From Ilumatobacter sp963746265 (GTDB taxonomy: Bacteria; Actinomycetota; Acidimicrobiia; Acidimicrobiales; Ilumatobacteraceae): a stretch of 64,000 nucleotides of DNA. Below, piece after piece: positions 33,698 to 41,605 of this stretch; within the stretch, counting starts at the first letter, position 1, and each line of letters opens with the position of its first letter. The notes below the pieces were generated by a model that was not told where the DNA came from, searched no databases, and saw only the letters and a program-made list of their open reading frames with translations. The stretch spans positions 399,037 to 463,036 of the forward strand of contig CAVVAM010000002.1 of the NCBI GenBank assembly GCA_963746265.1, written 5' to 3'. The position numbers were made by a program, and so were the translations under genes.

Positions 33698-34816
33698 CTA
33701 CGGGTTGGGGCGTGGTGGCGCGTCGACTGATCCGTCGAACGCTGCGGCCAGGTCGACCGCTGCGGCGAAGTCGATGTCCGCGATTCGCTCATCCAGGTCT
33801 GTGGATGCGTTGAGAACGACGAGGTTCGTCGGTGAGACGAGTTCGAGATAGAACTGCCCCGCCGACGTGAGTGTGACGTCGCCGATCGCCGCATCGTCGA
33901 GTTGGCCACGGAGGAGCGCATTCCCGATCGCCAGCAGTTCGACCGCAGTCGGGGTTTCGGTGAGCCGATAGGAGGTGAGACCTGCATAGCCGACCTCTCC
34001 GTGTTGCACGGTGGTTGCATCGGCGACGCTGAGCGGGTCGATCGTCTCGCCATCCACCGTTCCTGCGTAGACGAAGAATCCTGGGAGTTGGTCGATCTGG
34101 TCGATCGGGATCTGGCCGACGGCGGTGGCGATCTCGACGAGGACATCGGGTTCGATGTACGGACCGCCGCCACCGAACGTGAAGATTTCGTCCGGGCCGA
34201 CGATCCGTCGGCCGTCGTCGATCGGAATGACGATTGCGCCCTCGTCGGCGTCGAGGTAGGTGGCACCGTCGAGGCCGCCCTCGACGGCTGGGCCGACGGG
34301 GCGATCGAGGGCGGTGTCGGCTGGAAGGTCGGTGATGATGCCGCGCATGAGCAGGCTCGGCCCATCCATGACGACGACACGAACCGAATCCGATACCGGT
34401 CCCGGGTCAGGGCCGGCGATGCCGCGCTCGGCAACGCTCGGCGCTGGGAGCGACGTGTCGTTGACGAACGCGACCGTGCCATCCGGCAGCGGCTCGGAGA
34501 ACCGCAGGGCGGCAGGATCGATTGTCACGTCGCCGTCGACGTCCAGGGAATCGCTCGGCTCGCTCGTTGCCGTCACCAGGGGCTCGGTCACAACGGGCGA
34601 CGTGGAAGTGTCGCGCCCGGCGACGGCGAACACGGCGACCACCCCGCCGACCACGAGCAACGTCGCTGCTGCGATCAGCCAAGTGCGCCGCGGCGCGCTG
34701 TCGCTCGGCTGCGTCAGCGACGCTGCGCTCGATGACGGCCGATGTGCACCGGCAATCGAATGCATCGCACGCCGCACGCGGGCTTCGAGATCCGAATCGT
34801 TCGACATGTTGCTCAT
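33698..34816 (-). CDS. Membrane-anchored extracytoplasmic protein, probable partner of the adjacent ECF sigma factor
   Basis: A protein of 372 residues. A short cytoplasmic N-terminus (DLEARVRRAMHSIAGAH) is followed by one membrane helix (TWLIAAATLLVVGGVVAVFA) and a large acidic outside domain rich in beta-like segments. The ATG overlaps the sigma stop by four bases, so the pair is co-translated. That order (ECF sigma, then single-span membrane protein) is typical of sigma/anti-sigma pairs, and the N-terminal tail is the likely sigma-binding part. The zinc-binding HxxxCxxC of ZAS anti-sigma factors is absent. No family is recognised. Confidence 0.7.
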   Translation of the reverse strand: MSNMSNDSDLEARVRRAMHSIAGAHRPSSSAASLTQPSDSAPRRTWLIAAATLLVVGGVVAVFAVAGRDTSTSPVVTEPLVTATSEPSDSLDVDGDVTIDPAALRFSEPLPDGTVAFVNDTSLPAPSVAERGIAGPDPGPVSDSVRVVVMDGPSLLMRGIITDLPADTALDRPVGPAVEGGLDGATYLDADEGAIVIPIDDGRRIVGPDEIFTFGGGGPYIEPDVLVEIATAVGQIPIDQIDQLPGFFVYAGTVDGETIDPLSVADATTVQHGEVGYAGLTSYRLTETPTAVELLAIGNALLRGQLDDAAIGDVTLTSAGQFYLELVSPTNLVVLNASTDLDERIADIDFAAAVDLAAAFDGSVDAPPRPNP

Positions 34817-35292
34817 CCCAGTTCCTTCTGGAGGCGGGCGAGGCCTCGGTGAATCAGTGACTTGACCGTGCCCGGTCGGGCGCCCACCTCCACAGCGATG
34901 TCGTCGACCTTCAGATCGGCGTAATACCGCAGAACGAGCACCTCGCGTTGACGCTCAGGGAGGTCCGCCAGTGCTGCTCGCACAGCGATCGCATCGCGGT
35001 CGAGTTCCGCGAACTGGGTCCGCTCCGACGGCGCCGACTCGCGCACCATGCGACGACGGCCCCACGACCGTGACCCGCTGATCACTGCTGTACGGGCGTA
35101 GGCACGCGGGTACTCGATGTTGTCCCAACGGCGAAAGACCTGCTCACATGCCTCCTGAGCAATGTCGTCAGCGGCCTCGGGCGAGCCAGTCAGCAAGAAT
35201 GCCAGCCGGGACAGCGCCGTGAATCGAGCCGCATAGAACGCACCGAAGGAGTCGTCCTTGGTCGTCGTCGACTCGATCCCATCGCACACCAT
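34813..35292 (-). CDS. ECF RNA polymerase sigma factor (SigE-like)
   Basis: A protein of 159 residues. Region 2: FTALSRLAFLLTGSPEAADD, IAQEACEQVFRRWDNIEYPR. Region 4: ALADLPERQREVLVLRYYAD, LKVDDIAVEVGARPGTVKSL. The sequence resembles the SigE/SIG group of small actinobacterial sigma factors that pair with membrane proteins. It is co-translated with the membrane-anchored protein downstream through an ATGA overlap. The start is uncertain, since no good ribosome-binding site precedes the ATG at 35292; a GTG at 35289 is the alternative. Confidence 0.88.
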   Translation of the reverse strand: MVCDGIESTTTKDDSFGAFYAARFTALSRLAFLLTGSPEAADDIAQEACEQVFRRWDNIEYPRAYARTAVISGSRSWGRRRMVRESAPSERTQFAELDRDAIAVRAALADLPERQREVLVLRYYADLKVDDIAVEVGARPGTVKSLIHRGLARLQKELG

Positions 35293-35386
35293 CGTTGACT
35301 GTGGCGTGCGAGCCCCCCGAAACGTTGCATTCCCATCCGAAAAACTTGCGCTCGCGCCGATTCCGCTGAACTGCTCGCCAGACGCA

Positions 35387-35511
35387 ATGCCGTGCTCGAT
35401 ACTCGCGGCGGCGCGACCGCGTCAGACCCGTCCGGTATCCGGCAGCGGAGAGCGCTCCGTTTGTCGGCCGGGCTCACGGGTGCGGGCGATCATATTCTCG
35501 CCCGCGACCGG
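35387..35511. repeat. Dispersed recombinase-associated repeat, copy B, ending at recombinase 2
   Basis: Bases 35387-35445 match 15494-15552 at 53 of 59 positions without gaps. The following 65 bases differ from copy A but resemble copy H beside recombinase 3 (CCGGCAGCGGAGAGCGC; TCGGCCGGGCTCACGG). The copy runs directly into the stop codon of the recombinase gene at 35512. Confidence 0.75.
35482..35505. repeat. Perfect 8-8-8 inverted repeat next to recombinase 2
   Basis: GCGGGCGA, spacer TCATATTC, then TCGCCCGC, lies seven bases from the recombinase stop. The same element with one arm mismatch and one spacer change is at 45474-45497 beside recombinase 3. Two inverted arms around an 8-base AT-rich spacer is the layout of a tyrosine-recombinase core site. 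A factor-independent terminator is the other reading, but no U-tract follows. Confidence 0.55.
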
Positions 35512-36450
35512 TCAGCGGCTGGCGCCGGCGACGAAGGTGGACACGATGTAGGTGGCGTGGCGATCGAGGGATCCTCGTCCCCGGTCGTAACGCATCGTCG
35601 TTCTCGGGTCGGAGTGCGACGCTGCTTCTTGGACGTCTCGGAGTGGGACTCCGGCGTCGAGTGCTGCGGTGATGAAGCTGTGTCGCAGCGAGTGTGGACT
35701 GATCCGCTTGTCGATCCCTGCAGCCTTCGTCAGCCGCCTCACGATCCGAGCCGACGCATGCCGGTCAAGTCGACTCGTGCCGTCGTGGTTCAAGAAGATC
35801 GGCCCCGATTCCCGCTCACCGATGTAGAGATCGAGTGCTCGTGCCGTTCTCGGCGACAGCGGGATGGTGGCGGTCTTGTTGCCTTTGCGATGGATGAACA
35901 ACGTGCGGTGTCCGCGGTTGACGTCGAGGTTGTCGATGTCAGCACCGAGGGCTTCGGAGATGCGCAGCCCGTTCAACGCCAACAGACACGCTAGCGCGTG
36001 ATCGCGTCCGCCGCAGAGGCCGGCTTGCACGAGGAACGCGCCGAGTTCGTTGCGATCCAGCCCGAGGGTGGAGGACTCGTAGTCCTGCTTCGGGCGACGA
36101 ACATGAGCGGACGGGTCGCGTTCGATCAGGCGTTCCTGGGAGCAGTACTTGTAGAACCCGCAGATCGTCGACAACCGCCGTCCGATCGTGGAGCGAGCCT
36201 TGCCTTCGGACTCACACCAGCGGGCGTACAACTCAATGTGGGCGCGCTCCACGGTGAACGGATCGAGAAAGGCAGCGTCGAGCCAGCCGATCCAGCCGCG
36301 CAGATCGAGGCGGTACGCCTCCAGTGTCGTGCCGGAGTACCCGGCGAGGAAGCCAGCGATCGCGTGCTTGACGCGATGGCGGATCGGGTCAGTCTCGATC
36401 AAGACGAGTTGCCCGACGACTTCGCTCGAGTGGATCGTGGTGGCGTTCAT
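35512..36450 (-). CDS. Tyrosine recombinase/integrase 2
   Basis: A protein of 312 residues with AAGGAG seven to eight bases before the ATG. The N-terminal core-binding domain includes TTLEAYRLDLRGWIGWLDAA. The catalytic residues R163 (NGLRISEA), K189 (HRKGNK), H253 and R256 (HSLRH), H279 (ASHSDP) and Y288 (MRYDRG) are all present. From residue 127 on it is almost identical to the truncated recombinase at 45514. An inverted repeat and copy B of the dispersed repeat follow the stop. Beyond the start (36451-36834) are IS-like debris and a 10-bp inverted repeat. Confidence 0.92.
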   Translation of the reverse strand: MNATTIHSSEVVGQLVLIETDPIRHRVKHAIAGFLAGYSGTTLEAYRLDLRGWIGWLDAAFLDPFTVERAHIELYARWCESEGKARSTIGRRLSTICGFYKYCSQERLIERDPSAHVRRPKQDYESSTLGLDRNELGAFLVQAGLCGGRDHALACLLALNGLRISEALGADIDNLDVNRGHRTLFIHRKGNKTATIPLSPRTARALDLYIGERESGPIFLNHDGTSRLDRHASARIVRRLTKAAGIDKRISPHSLRHSFITAALDAGVPLRDVQEAASHSDPRTTMRYDRGRGSLDRHATYIVSTFVAGASR

Positions 36451-36613
36451 GATGGTGCTCCTTCGTTGATGGAGATTCCACGTGCGCGCACCTTCGAGGT
36501 GTCGTCAATCAGCCTGCCCCAAGCGCATCACAGTCGTTGCGCACCGGTCATCGCGCGGCGATATCGGGCGCAGTGCGCGTGTCGTGTCGTCGGCGGAATG
36601 TCTGAGCGAGCCC

Positions 36614-36645
36614 GGCCGCTATACAGCGGCATGTCTATAGCGGCC
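36614..36645. repeat. 10-bp inverted repeat upstream of recombinase 2
   Basis: GGCCGCTATA, a 12-base spacer, then TATAGCGGCC is perfect. It lies about 165 bases upstream of the recombinase start, in a stretch (36451-36834) without a gene. It could be an operator, a recombination site or a relic of an element end. Confidence 0.5.
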
Positions 36646-36715
36646 CATAGCACGGCGGTCGAGATCTCGCTTCGGTCTGGGATCGCGCCGGCGTGGCAGC
36701 GGAGATCGCATTGGC

Positions 36716-36770
36716 GAGGTCGACCGCTCGCCGCACATTTACGAGCACCTGAACGAGCACGGTCGTGCCG
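36716..36770. repeat. 55-bp repeat, copy 1 of 2
   Basis: It aligns without gaps to 37869-37923 (47 of 55 identical). On the minus strand both copies translate to similar peptides (TVLVQVLVNVRRAVDLANAI and SVLIQVLGNVQRPADLDHAI), which suggests two decayed pieces of the same former gene. The family is not recognised. Confidence 0.6.
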
Positions 36771-36834
36771 CGATGGGCGGGACACCGCAACGGAGTTGGC
36801 CGCAGATATGGCGCTCTCCTGCCGGATCCGTGGG

Positions 36835-36963
36835 TCAGGTTCGGCCTGGGAGGGCGGGTGGTTGGTTTCCGAGTGCGAGGAGTGCGAGGGCGATGAGAGG
36901 TTCGGGTCCGTGGAAGCCGAATGCGATTCGGGTGAGGAGTCGGATCTTGGTGTTGGTCGTTAT
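36835..36963 (-). pseudogene. C-terminal remnant of an ISL3-family transposase
   Basis: About 42 codons ending in a TGA at 36835-36837: TNTKIRLLTRIAFGFHGPEP, then LIALALLALGNQPPALPGRT. This is the usual tail of ISL3-family transposases. Upstream coding similarity disappears at about 36963. The rest of the transposase and both element ends are missing here. Confidence 0.7.
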
Positions 36964-37170
36964 GGGCGGGTCAGCTGACCGGTAGTGTCGCCGATCCACG
37001 ACGAGTGTTGGGCCGTGCAGCGGGGTCGGGACGAACGCCCCTAACTGAACAAGTCGATGGGATACAGAATGGGCGTTGACCTCCGGACGGAGATTTCCCC
37101 ATGCGCAACACCTTGACCATCGGGGCGCCTGATCGCGCCACCACGTTGCTCCGCGGTTGGAAGTGAACTC

Positions 37171-37617
37171 ATGGATCCGGCCCAGCGCGATCGCTTCCTG
37201 ACCGTCAAGTGGAACAACCGACTGAGTGTCGGACTGGGTCTTCCCGCAATGATCTTCGTTGGCGTCGCGCTCCTCAGCGACGGGATCTCCGATGGCGCTG
37301 CGTTCCTGAGCCTTGCCCTCATTGGCGTCCTCTATTGACTCGTCGTCGAGCAACACGCCTCCATGCGGTTCGCATGGCTTCGAACGAAAGAACAACGGGA
37401 CGAACCAGCCTCGACGGCGAGCGAGCGATTCACGCTTGTCATCTACAACGCCATCTGGTGGATTCCGCTCGCACTGCCAATCCTCGGCGTCATCTCCTAC
37501 CGCACCGGCTTCCTCACCTTCTTGGCCGTGACCGTGCTGCGAGCGCTGATCAACGGCTACCGCATCAACGTCATGCCGGTCGCAGCGGCCGAACGCTTCC
37601 CACTCCGACAACCCTGA
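37171..37617 (+). pseudogene. Small membrane protein interrupted by one in-frame stop codon
   Basis: From ATG 37171 the frame reads MDPAQRDRFLTVKWNNRLSV, a helix, then VLY followed by TGA (37336-37338). It continues in the same frame as LVVEQHASMRFAWLRTKEQR and two further helices (FTLVIYNAIWWIPLALPILG, FLTFLAVTVLRALINGY) to 37617. A single TGG-to-TGA change would explain the break. The reconstructed product would be 148 residues with four helices. Both halves keep protein-like composition, so the mutation is probably recent; reassignment or readthrough is a less likely alternative. Family unknown. Confidence 0.65.
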
Positions 37618-38013
37618 GTCCGACAGGGTTCGCCTCAGGCAACCCCGAAGAGCTCGGCGATCACAAGGAAGCACAGGACCATCCCGACGGTCAGCGGGTG
37701 GGCAAGGATTATCGGCCGGAGGCTGCGGATGGGCCCGAAGCAGAACACCTACGCCACGAGCTGCTGGACAACTCTGGGCCAGAGAACCCCGAGCGCCAGA
37801 CACGCATATCGACGCAAGCGCGCGACGATCAGCCCAACACGGGATCCGGCAATGTCGATCGCATGATCGAGGTCGGCCGGTCGCTGCACATTTCCGAGCA
37901 CTTGAATGAGCACCGACGTGCCGAACCCGGACGGGTCGTGCTGATGCGCGAGGGTGGCGATATGAGCGCACGAGTCGGCGGGCGACCGAACGATTCCCCG
38001 CCAGCACCATCGG
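37618..38013. other. Gene remnants without recognisable function
   Basis: This stretch includes the second copy of the 55-bp repeat (37869-37923). Minus-strand frame 37749-38027 keeps some coding character (LDHAIDIAGSRVGLIVARLR) but has no family and no start, and is probably a decayed gene. Confidence 0.4.
37869..37923. repeat. 55-bp repeat, copy 2 of 2
   Basis: Partner of 36716-36770, about 85 percent identical and in the same orientation. It lies about 90 bases before the IS110 tail fragment. Confidence 0.6.
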
Positions 38014-38092
38014 CCGCTACATCGCACGACGCGTCTGGCGCCTCCTCGAGCACCATCCCACAGCCAACATCACCGGTTGACAGACATAGAAG
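38014..38092 (+). mobile_element. 3' end fragment of a second IS110-family element
   Basis: Bases 38015-38092 align without gaps to 16958-17035: the codons for RYIARRVWRLLEH, a diverged tail, the stop, and TTGACAGACATAGAAG. Flanking sequence on both sides is unrelated to the intact element. The shared last base fixes the right end of both copies. The rest of this second element is gone. Confidence 0.8.
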
Positions 38093-38121
38093 AATCTGTG
38101 ATTCCGACGTGTGCTCTGCGC

Positions 38122-38425
38122 CTACTGCTCGATGACACAGAGCGCTGTCGAGACGATTGCGCCGCGTGCGCGTAGATCGTTGGTCGACAGCACGACTTGG
38201 CCACCGGTCGTGACGACATCTTCGACGATGAGGAGGCGTCGGCCGTCGATCTCGGGTCCTTCTGCAACTTCGCAGTCCTGTCTCCTTGGCCGTCTTGCGA
38301 ACGACCACGGCCGGCAAGCCGGAAGCAAGCGACAGCGCAGTGCAGACAGGAACGGCGCCCAGCTCGAGGGCCCGCCAAGAACTCGGTGTCGCTGGGCGCA
38401 AGCATCAGCACCGAGGCGCAAGCTG
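38122..38425 (-). pseudogene. Frameshifted fragment of orotate phosphoribosyltransferase
   Basis: Three reading frames together give the family sequence: VLMLAPSDTEFLAG, then LELGAVPVCTALSLASGLPA with VVVRKTAKETG, then CEVAEGPEIDGRRLLIVEDV with VTTGGQVVLSTNDLRARGAI, ending CVIEQ. The last part holds the PRPP-binding loop VEDVVTTGGQ of orotate phosphoribosyltransferase (pyrimidine synthesis). At least two frameshifts and loss of the N-terminal half make it non-functional. A working copy would have to exist elsewhere in the genome. Confidence 0.75.
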
Positions 38426-38520
38426 AACACGCAGCGGTCACACAGACGTCCTCATCTGCCCATCCCGAACCTACCTCTTGACAAACAGGAGCCGTCGCCG
38501 ATTCAGGTCGAAGTGCATCG

Positions 38521-40710
38521 CTATTCGAGGATCGCTTCGAGGTCGACGTCGGCCGACGCGAGCACGAATGCGACCGGGCCCTCGACGTCGATCTCTGCAA
38601 GCAGCATCGAGAAACGTTCCGGGAAATCATCAGCGTGCACACACGGGTCGGGCAGCCCGATCAAGATCAGGTCGGCGTCGCCGGCGTGCTCCGCGATCAC
38701 GGTCACCGGAGGTCGATGGTCGGCGATCACATGCACCTCGACGTTGAGCCGCGCTTGCGCCAAGATCTGGCGGAGATTGGTTGCGACTTCGACTGCGGCG
38801 TCGTCCGTGGCAACCACCATGCGGATGGTGACCGTTGCACGACGCCACGACTTGGCCGCCCGAAGCGTCTCGGCGAGGGTGATCATGAGCGCGCCGTTGT
38901 CGCGCATCGACCGAAGCCAGACATCGACACGCTTGCGCTCGCCGAACGTCGTGTCGTCAGGCGCACGCACGATGACGACATTGCGTCCGGCGTCGTGGAT
39001 CCGACGGATCATGGTGGCGTACTCGTCAGGGTCGGAAGTCGTCTCGCCATCGCCCAGCACCACCGTGTTGGGAACAAGGCTCCCGAGACCGTAGGCCTCG
39101 ACGAGGAGCGACGCACCGACGTACGGCGTTGGTGCCGACACGACCCGCACGAGCGCATCGACGTCACGTTCCGCGAGGTGATCGCGAACGGTCTCGGCGA
39201 GCTGACGCTTGCGCTGCGACGGCGCCGGCTCCGGCAGGATCGTCGCGATCGTGAGCAGCCCTCGGTTGTGCGACAGCTCGTTCGCGAGGTCGATCAGATA
39301 CCAACGCTTCGTCGGGCTGCCGGCCAGCACGAGGATGTTCGGTCGCCAGCCCTTGGCGTGCGACGACGGCCGGATGTGCGCGGTCGCCCAGCGAATCACA
39401 TTGATCCACAAGCCCTGACGGATGTCGCCCCACCGGGCTCGCGCCTGTCGTCGGCTCAGCAGACCCCAGATCGCGATGACCACCGCCATCGCAACCACGG
39501 TCGCCACGGGATTGATCAGAAACATCACCGCGACACACCCGATCGCGCCCGCCATCGACACGGTCCAATGGACCCGGAACGTCGGCCGGAACGACGGATT
39601 GCGGAGGAATCTCTCACCGGCCGAGACGACGTTGACGACCGTGTACGACGCCAGGAAGAACATGGTGAGCACCGGTGCGACCGCGTCGAGATCACCCATT
39701 GCGACGACGGCGAGCACCAGCGCCAGGGTCGCGTACGTACCGATGCGAGGCGCATCTTCCTGACCGGATCCGCGACCGAGCACGCGCAGCGGACGGGGCA
39801 CGATCTCGTCTCGTGCGAGGGCCTGCAGGATACGGGGCGCACCGAGGATGCTGCCGAGGGCACTCGACAGAGTCGCACCCCACACCCCGATGAGGATTGC
39901 CGGGCCCCACAACGACAGTTGCCGCATGATCAGTGGATCCTCGATGAGCGCCGTCGCGTGTGCGCGACGGTCGAGCACGACCGGGATGATCATGTAGATG
40001 ACGAAGCTCACCGCAATCGCGGCGAGAGTTCCTCTCGGGATCGACCGGCGCGGATCGCGCAGGTCACCGCTCATGTTGACGCCGGCCATGATCCCCGTGA
40101 CCGCTGGGAAGAACACCGCGAACACCGCCCAGAACGGTTCCCGCTCGAATCCCACCGGTGTCGCCGGGACCGCCGGCGCAGTGGCGGTGCCGAGGAAGAA
40201 CGACACGAGCGACAACACGATCGCCGCCATGATCACGTACTGAGCCCTGATCGCGGTCCGCGCCGACACCAGCGCGAGCACCGTGACCAGCACCGTCGTC
40301 GCAAGGGCGAGTGGACGCGCGGGGACGTTGGGCGCGACGGCGTGCACACTCTCGGCGAATCCGAGCGTGTAGAGCGCCACCGAGAGTGCTTGCGCGACGT
40401 ACAGCGGGATCCCGATTGCACCGCCGATCTCGGTGCCCAACGCCCGGCTCACCATGTAGTAAGCGCCGCCGGTCCTGACGACCTGATCGGTCGAGATCTG
40501 GGCGATGCTCAGGCCGGTGAGCAAGGTGATCGCGGTCGCGATCGTGACGATGATCAGCGTGTTCCGCAAACCGGCGTTGCCCACGACCCAACCGAACCGG
40601 AGATACATGATCACGCCGAGGATCGTCAGGATCGACGGTGTGAAGACTCCACCGAACGTGCCCAGGCCACGCCGACCGGCACCGGGCGACGGGGTCACCG
40701 CGCTCGTCAT
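38521..40710 (-). CDS. SLC12-type cation-chloride cotransporter-like APC permease
   Basis: A protein of 729 residues. About 12 membrane helices begin at GTFGGVFTPSILTILGVIMY, a very typical start for Na-K-Cl/K-Cl cotransporter homologs, followed by LRFGWVVGNAGL and GGAYYMVSRALGTEIGGAIG. VTGIMAGVNMSGDLRDPRRS is a second diagnostic segment. A long cytosolic C-terminal region (about 250 residues, from NILVLAGSPTKRWYLIDLAN) matches the family's SLC12 domain. The gene overlaps the TrkA_C-domain gene upstream by four bases, so it is part of an ion-transport operon. The ions carried are inferred from the family only. Confidence 0.85.
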   Translation of the reverse strand: MTSAVTPSPGAGRRGLGTFGGVFTPSILTILGVIMYLRFGWVVGNAGLRNTLIIVTIATAITLLTGLSIAQISTDQVVRTGGAYYMVSRALGTEIGGAIGIPLYVAQALSVALYTLGFAESVHAVAPNVPARPLALATTVLVTVLALVSARTAIRAQYVIMAAIVLSLVSFFLGTATAPAVPATPVGFEREPFWAVFAVFFPAVTGIMAGVNMSGDLRDPRRSIPRGTLAAIAVSFVIYMIIPVVLDRRAHATALIEDPLIMRQLSLWGPAILIGVWGATLSSALGSILGAPRILQALARDEIVPRPLRVLGRGSGQEDAPRIGTYATLALVLAVVAMGDLDAVAPVLTMFFLASYTVVNVVSAGERFLRNPSFRPTFRVHWTVSMAGAIGCVAVMFLINPVATVVAMAVVIAIWGLLSRRQARARWGDIRQGLWINVIRWATAHIRPSSHAKGWRPNILVLAGSPTKRWYLIDLANELSHNRGLLTIATILPEPAPSQRKRQLAETVRDHLAERDVDALVRVVSAPTPYVGASLLVEAYGLGSLVPNTVVLGDGETTSDPDEYATMIRRIHDAGRNVVIVRAPDDTTFGERKRVDVWLRSMRDNGALMITLAETLRAAKSWRRATVTIRMVVATDDAAVEVATNLRQILAQARLNVEVHVIADHRPPVTVIAEHAGDADLILIGLPDPCVHADDFPERFSMLLAEIDVEGPVAFVLASADVDLEAILE

Positions 40711-41474
40711 GGCTCGACGGATCGTCGGCGGGGGGCTCGCCGGAGCTTTCCCTGCTCCACGACCGCCGCTTGGTGCGCCTGATCACCCTCCGCATTCCGT
40801 CCACGATGATCGAGGTCGTCGAGTACCGGGGCGCGACCGTACAGGTACAGCGTGTCGTGAGCGTGCACGACGGCCTCACCGCGTGGGGCGCCGACGAACT
40901 CGCCGTCTGCTCGTTGGATCGCCAGAACGAGGACCCCCTCGTCTGGGAGGTCGAGGTCGATGAGGGTGCGATCCGCGAGCCAGTCCTCGGGCCGGACTGC
41001 GAGTTCGGTGATGGCGTAGTCGGCGGAGAGCCGCATGAGGTGGTGATAGTCACGCAGCTCGAGGTCGCTGAATCGGTTGAGCACCTTCGTCAACAGGCTC
41101 GAGAGCAAGCGCTCGACCCGGTCACGCCGGAGCAGCCACATCAGCGCGGCTCCGCCTCCGATCACGACGGCCAGGCGGCGCAGCACATCGACGGAACCGC
41201 CGACCGCGGTGAACGAGAGCATCATCGAGCCGGCCAGGGTGACGAAACCGGCGTTGCCGATGAGCATCAGCGTCAACATGATGCGACGGCGTACGGGGTG
41301 GCTCATCACGGTTTCGGCTTCGATGGTGGTGAATCCGACTCCCGTGAGCGCCGACCGCGACTGAAGCCGGGCGACCTCGGCCGGCAAGCCGGTCGACATC
41401 AGCGCGAGCGCTCCGATGCGGCCGACGAGCGCACCCATCAACACGACGACGAGGAGCGACGTGGCGGCGATCAT
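40707..41474 (-). CDS. Membrane protein with C-terminal TrkA_C (RCK) domain
   Basis: A protein of 255 residues from the ATG at 41474 (GGGGAGG upstream); a longer frame to 41558 is not favoured. Four hydrophobic segments (SLLVVVLMGALVGRIGALAL, MLTLMLIGNAGFVTLAGSMM, LAVVIGGGAALMWLL among them) precede a soluble domain from about residue 165 (ELAVRPEDWLADRTLIDLDL, VLVLAIQRADGEFVGAPRGE, HAHDTLYLYG). The latter follows the TrkA_C pattern that binds ligands in potassium channels and transporters. Co-translation with the cotransporter (ATGA overlap) suggests a regulatory or channel role in potassium handling. Confidence 0.78.
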   Translation of the reverse strand: MIAATSLLVVVLMGALVGRIGALALMSTGLPAEVARLQSRSALTGVGFTTIEAETVMSHPVRRRIMLTLMLIGNAGFVTLAGSMMLSFTAVGGSVDVLRRLAVVIGGGAALMWLLRRDRVERLLSSLLTKVLNRFSDLELRDYHHLMRLSADYAITELAVRPEDWLADRTLIDLDLPDEGVLVLAIQRADGEFVGAPRGEAVVHAHDTLYLYGRAPVLDDLDHRGRNAEGDQAHQAAVVEQGKLRRAPRRRSVEP

Positions 41475-41605
41475 CGGGGCCTCCCCAGCGAGAAGGAGGT
41501 CGTTTGCGGGCGCGGCAATCCAGGCGGCATCACCCGGGTAACGCAGCTCGGGCACCAAGGTCGCGCGCGAATTGTTGGATCGCCGTTCCGTCCGGCTGAG
41601 GTGGG

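Noticed and set aside
37336..37338. Selenocysteine at the in-frame TGA
   Set aside because: No SECIS-like hairpin was noticed after it, and the protein is a plain membrane protein; a nonsense mutation is simpler.
38635..40782. 715-codon plus-strand ORF
   Set aside because: Antisense shadow of the SLC12-type transporter; composition dominated by R, D, H and Q.
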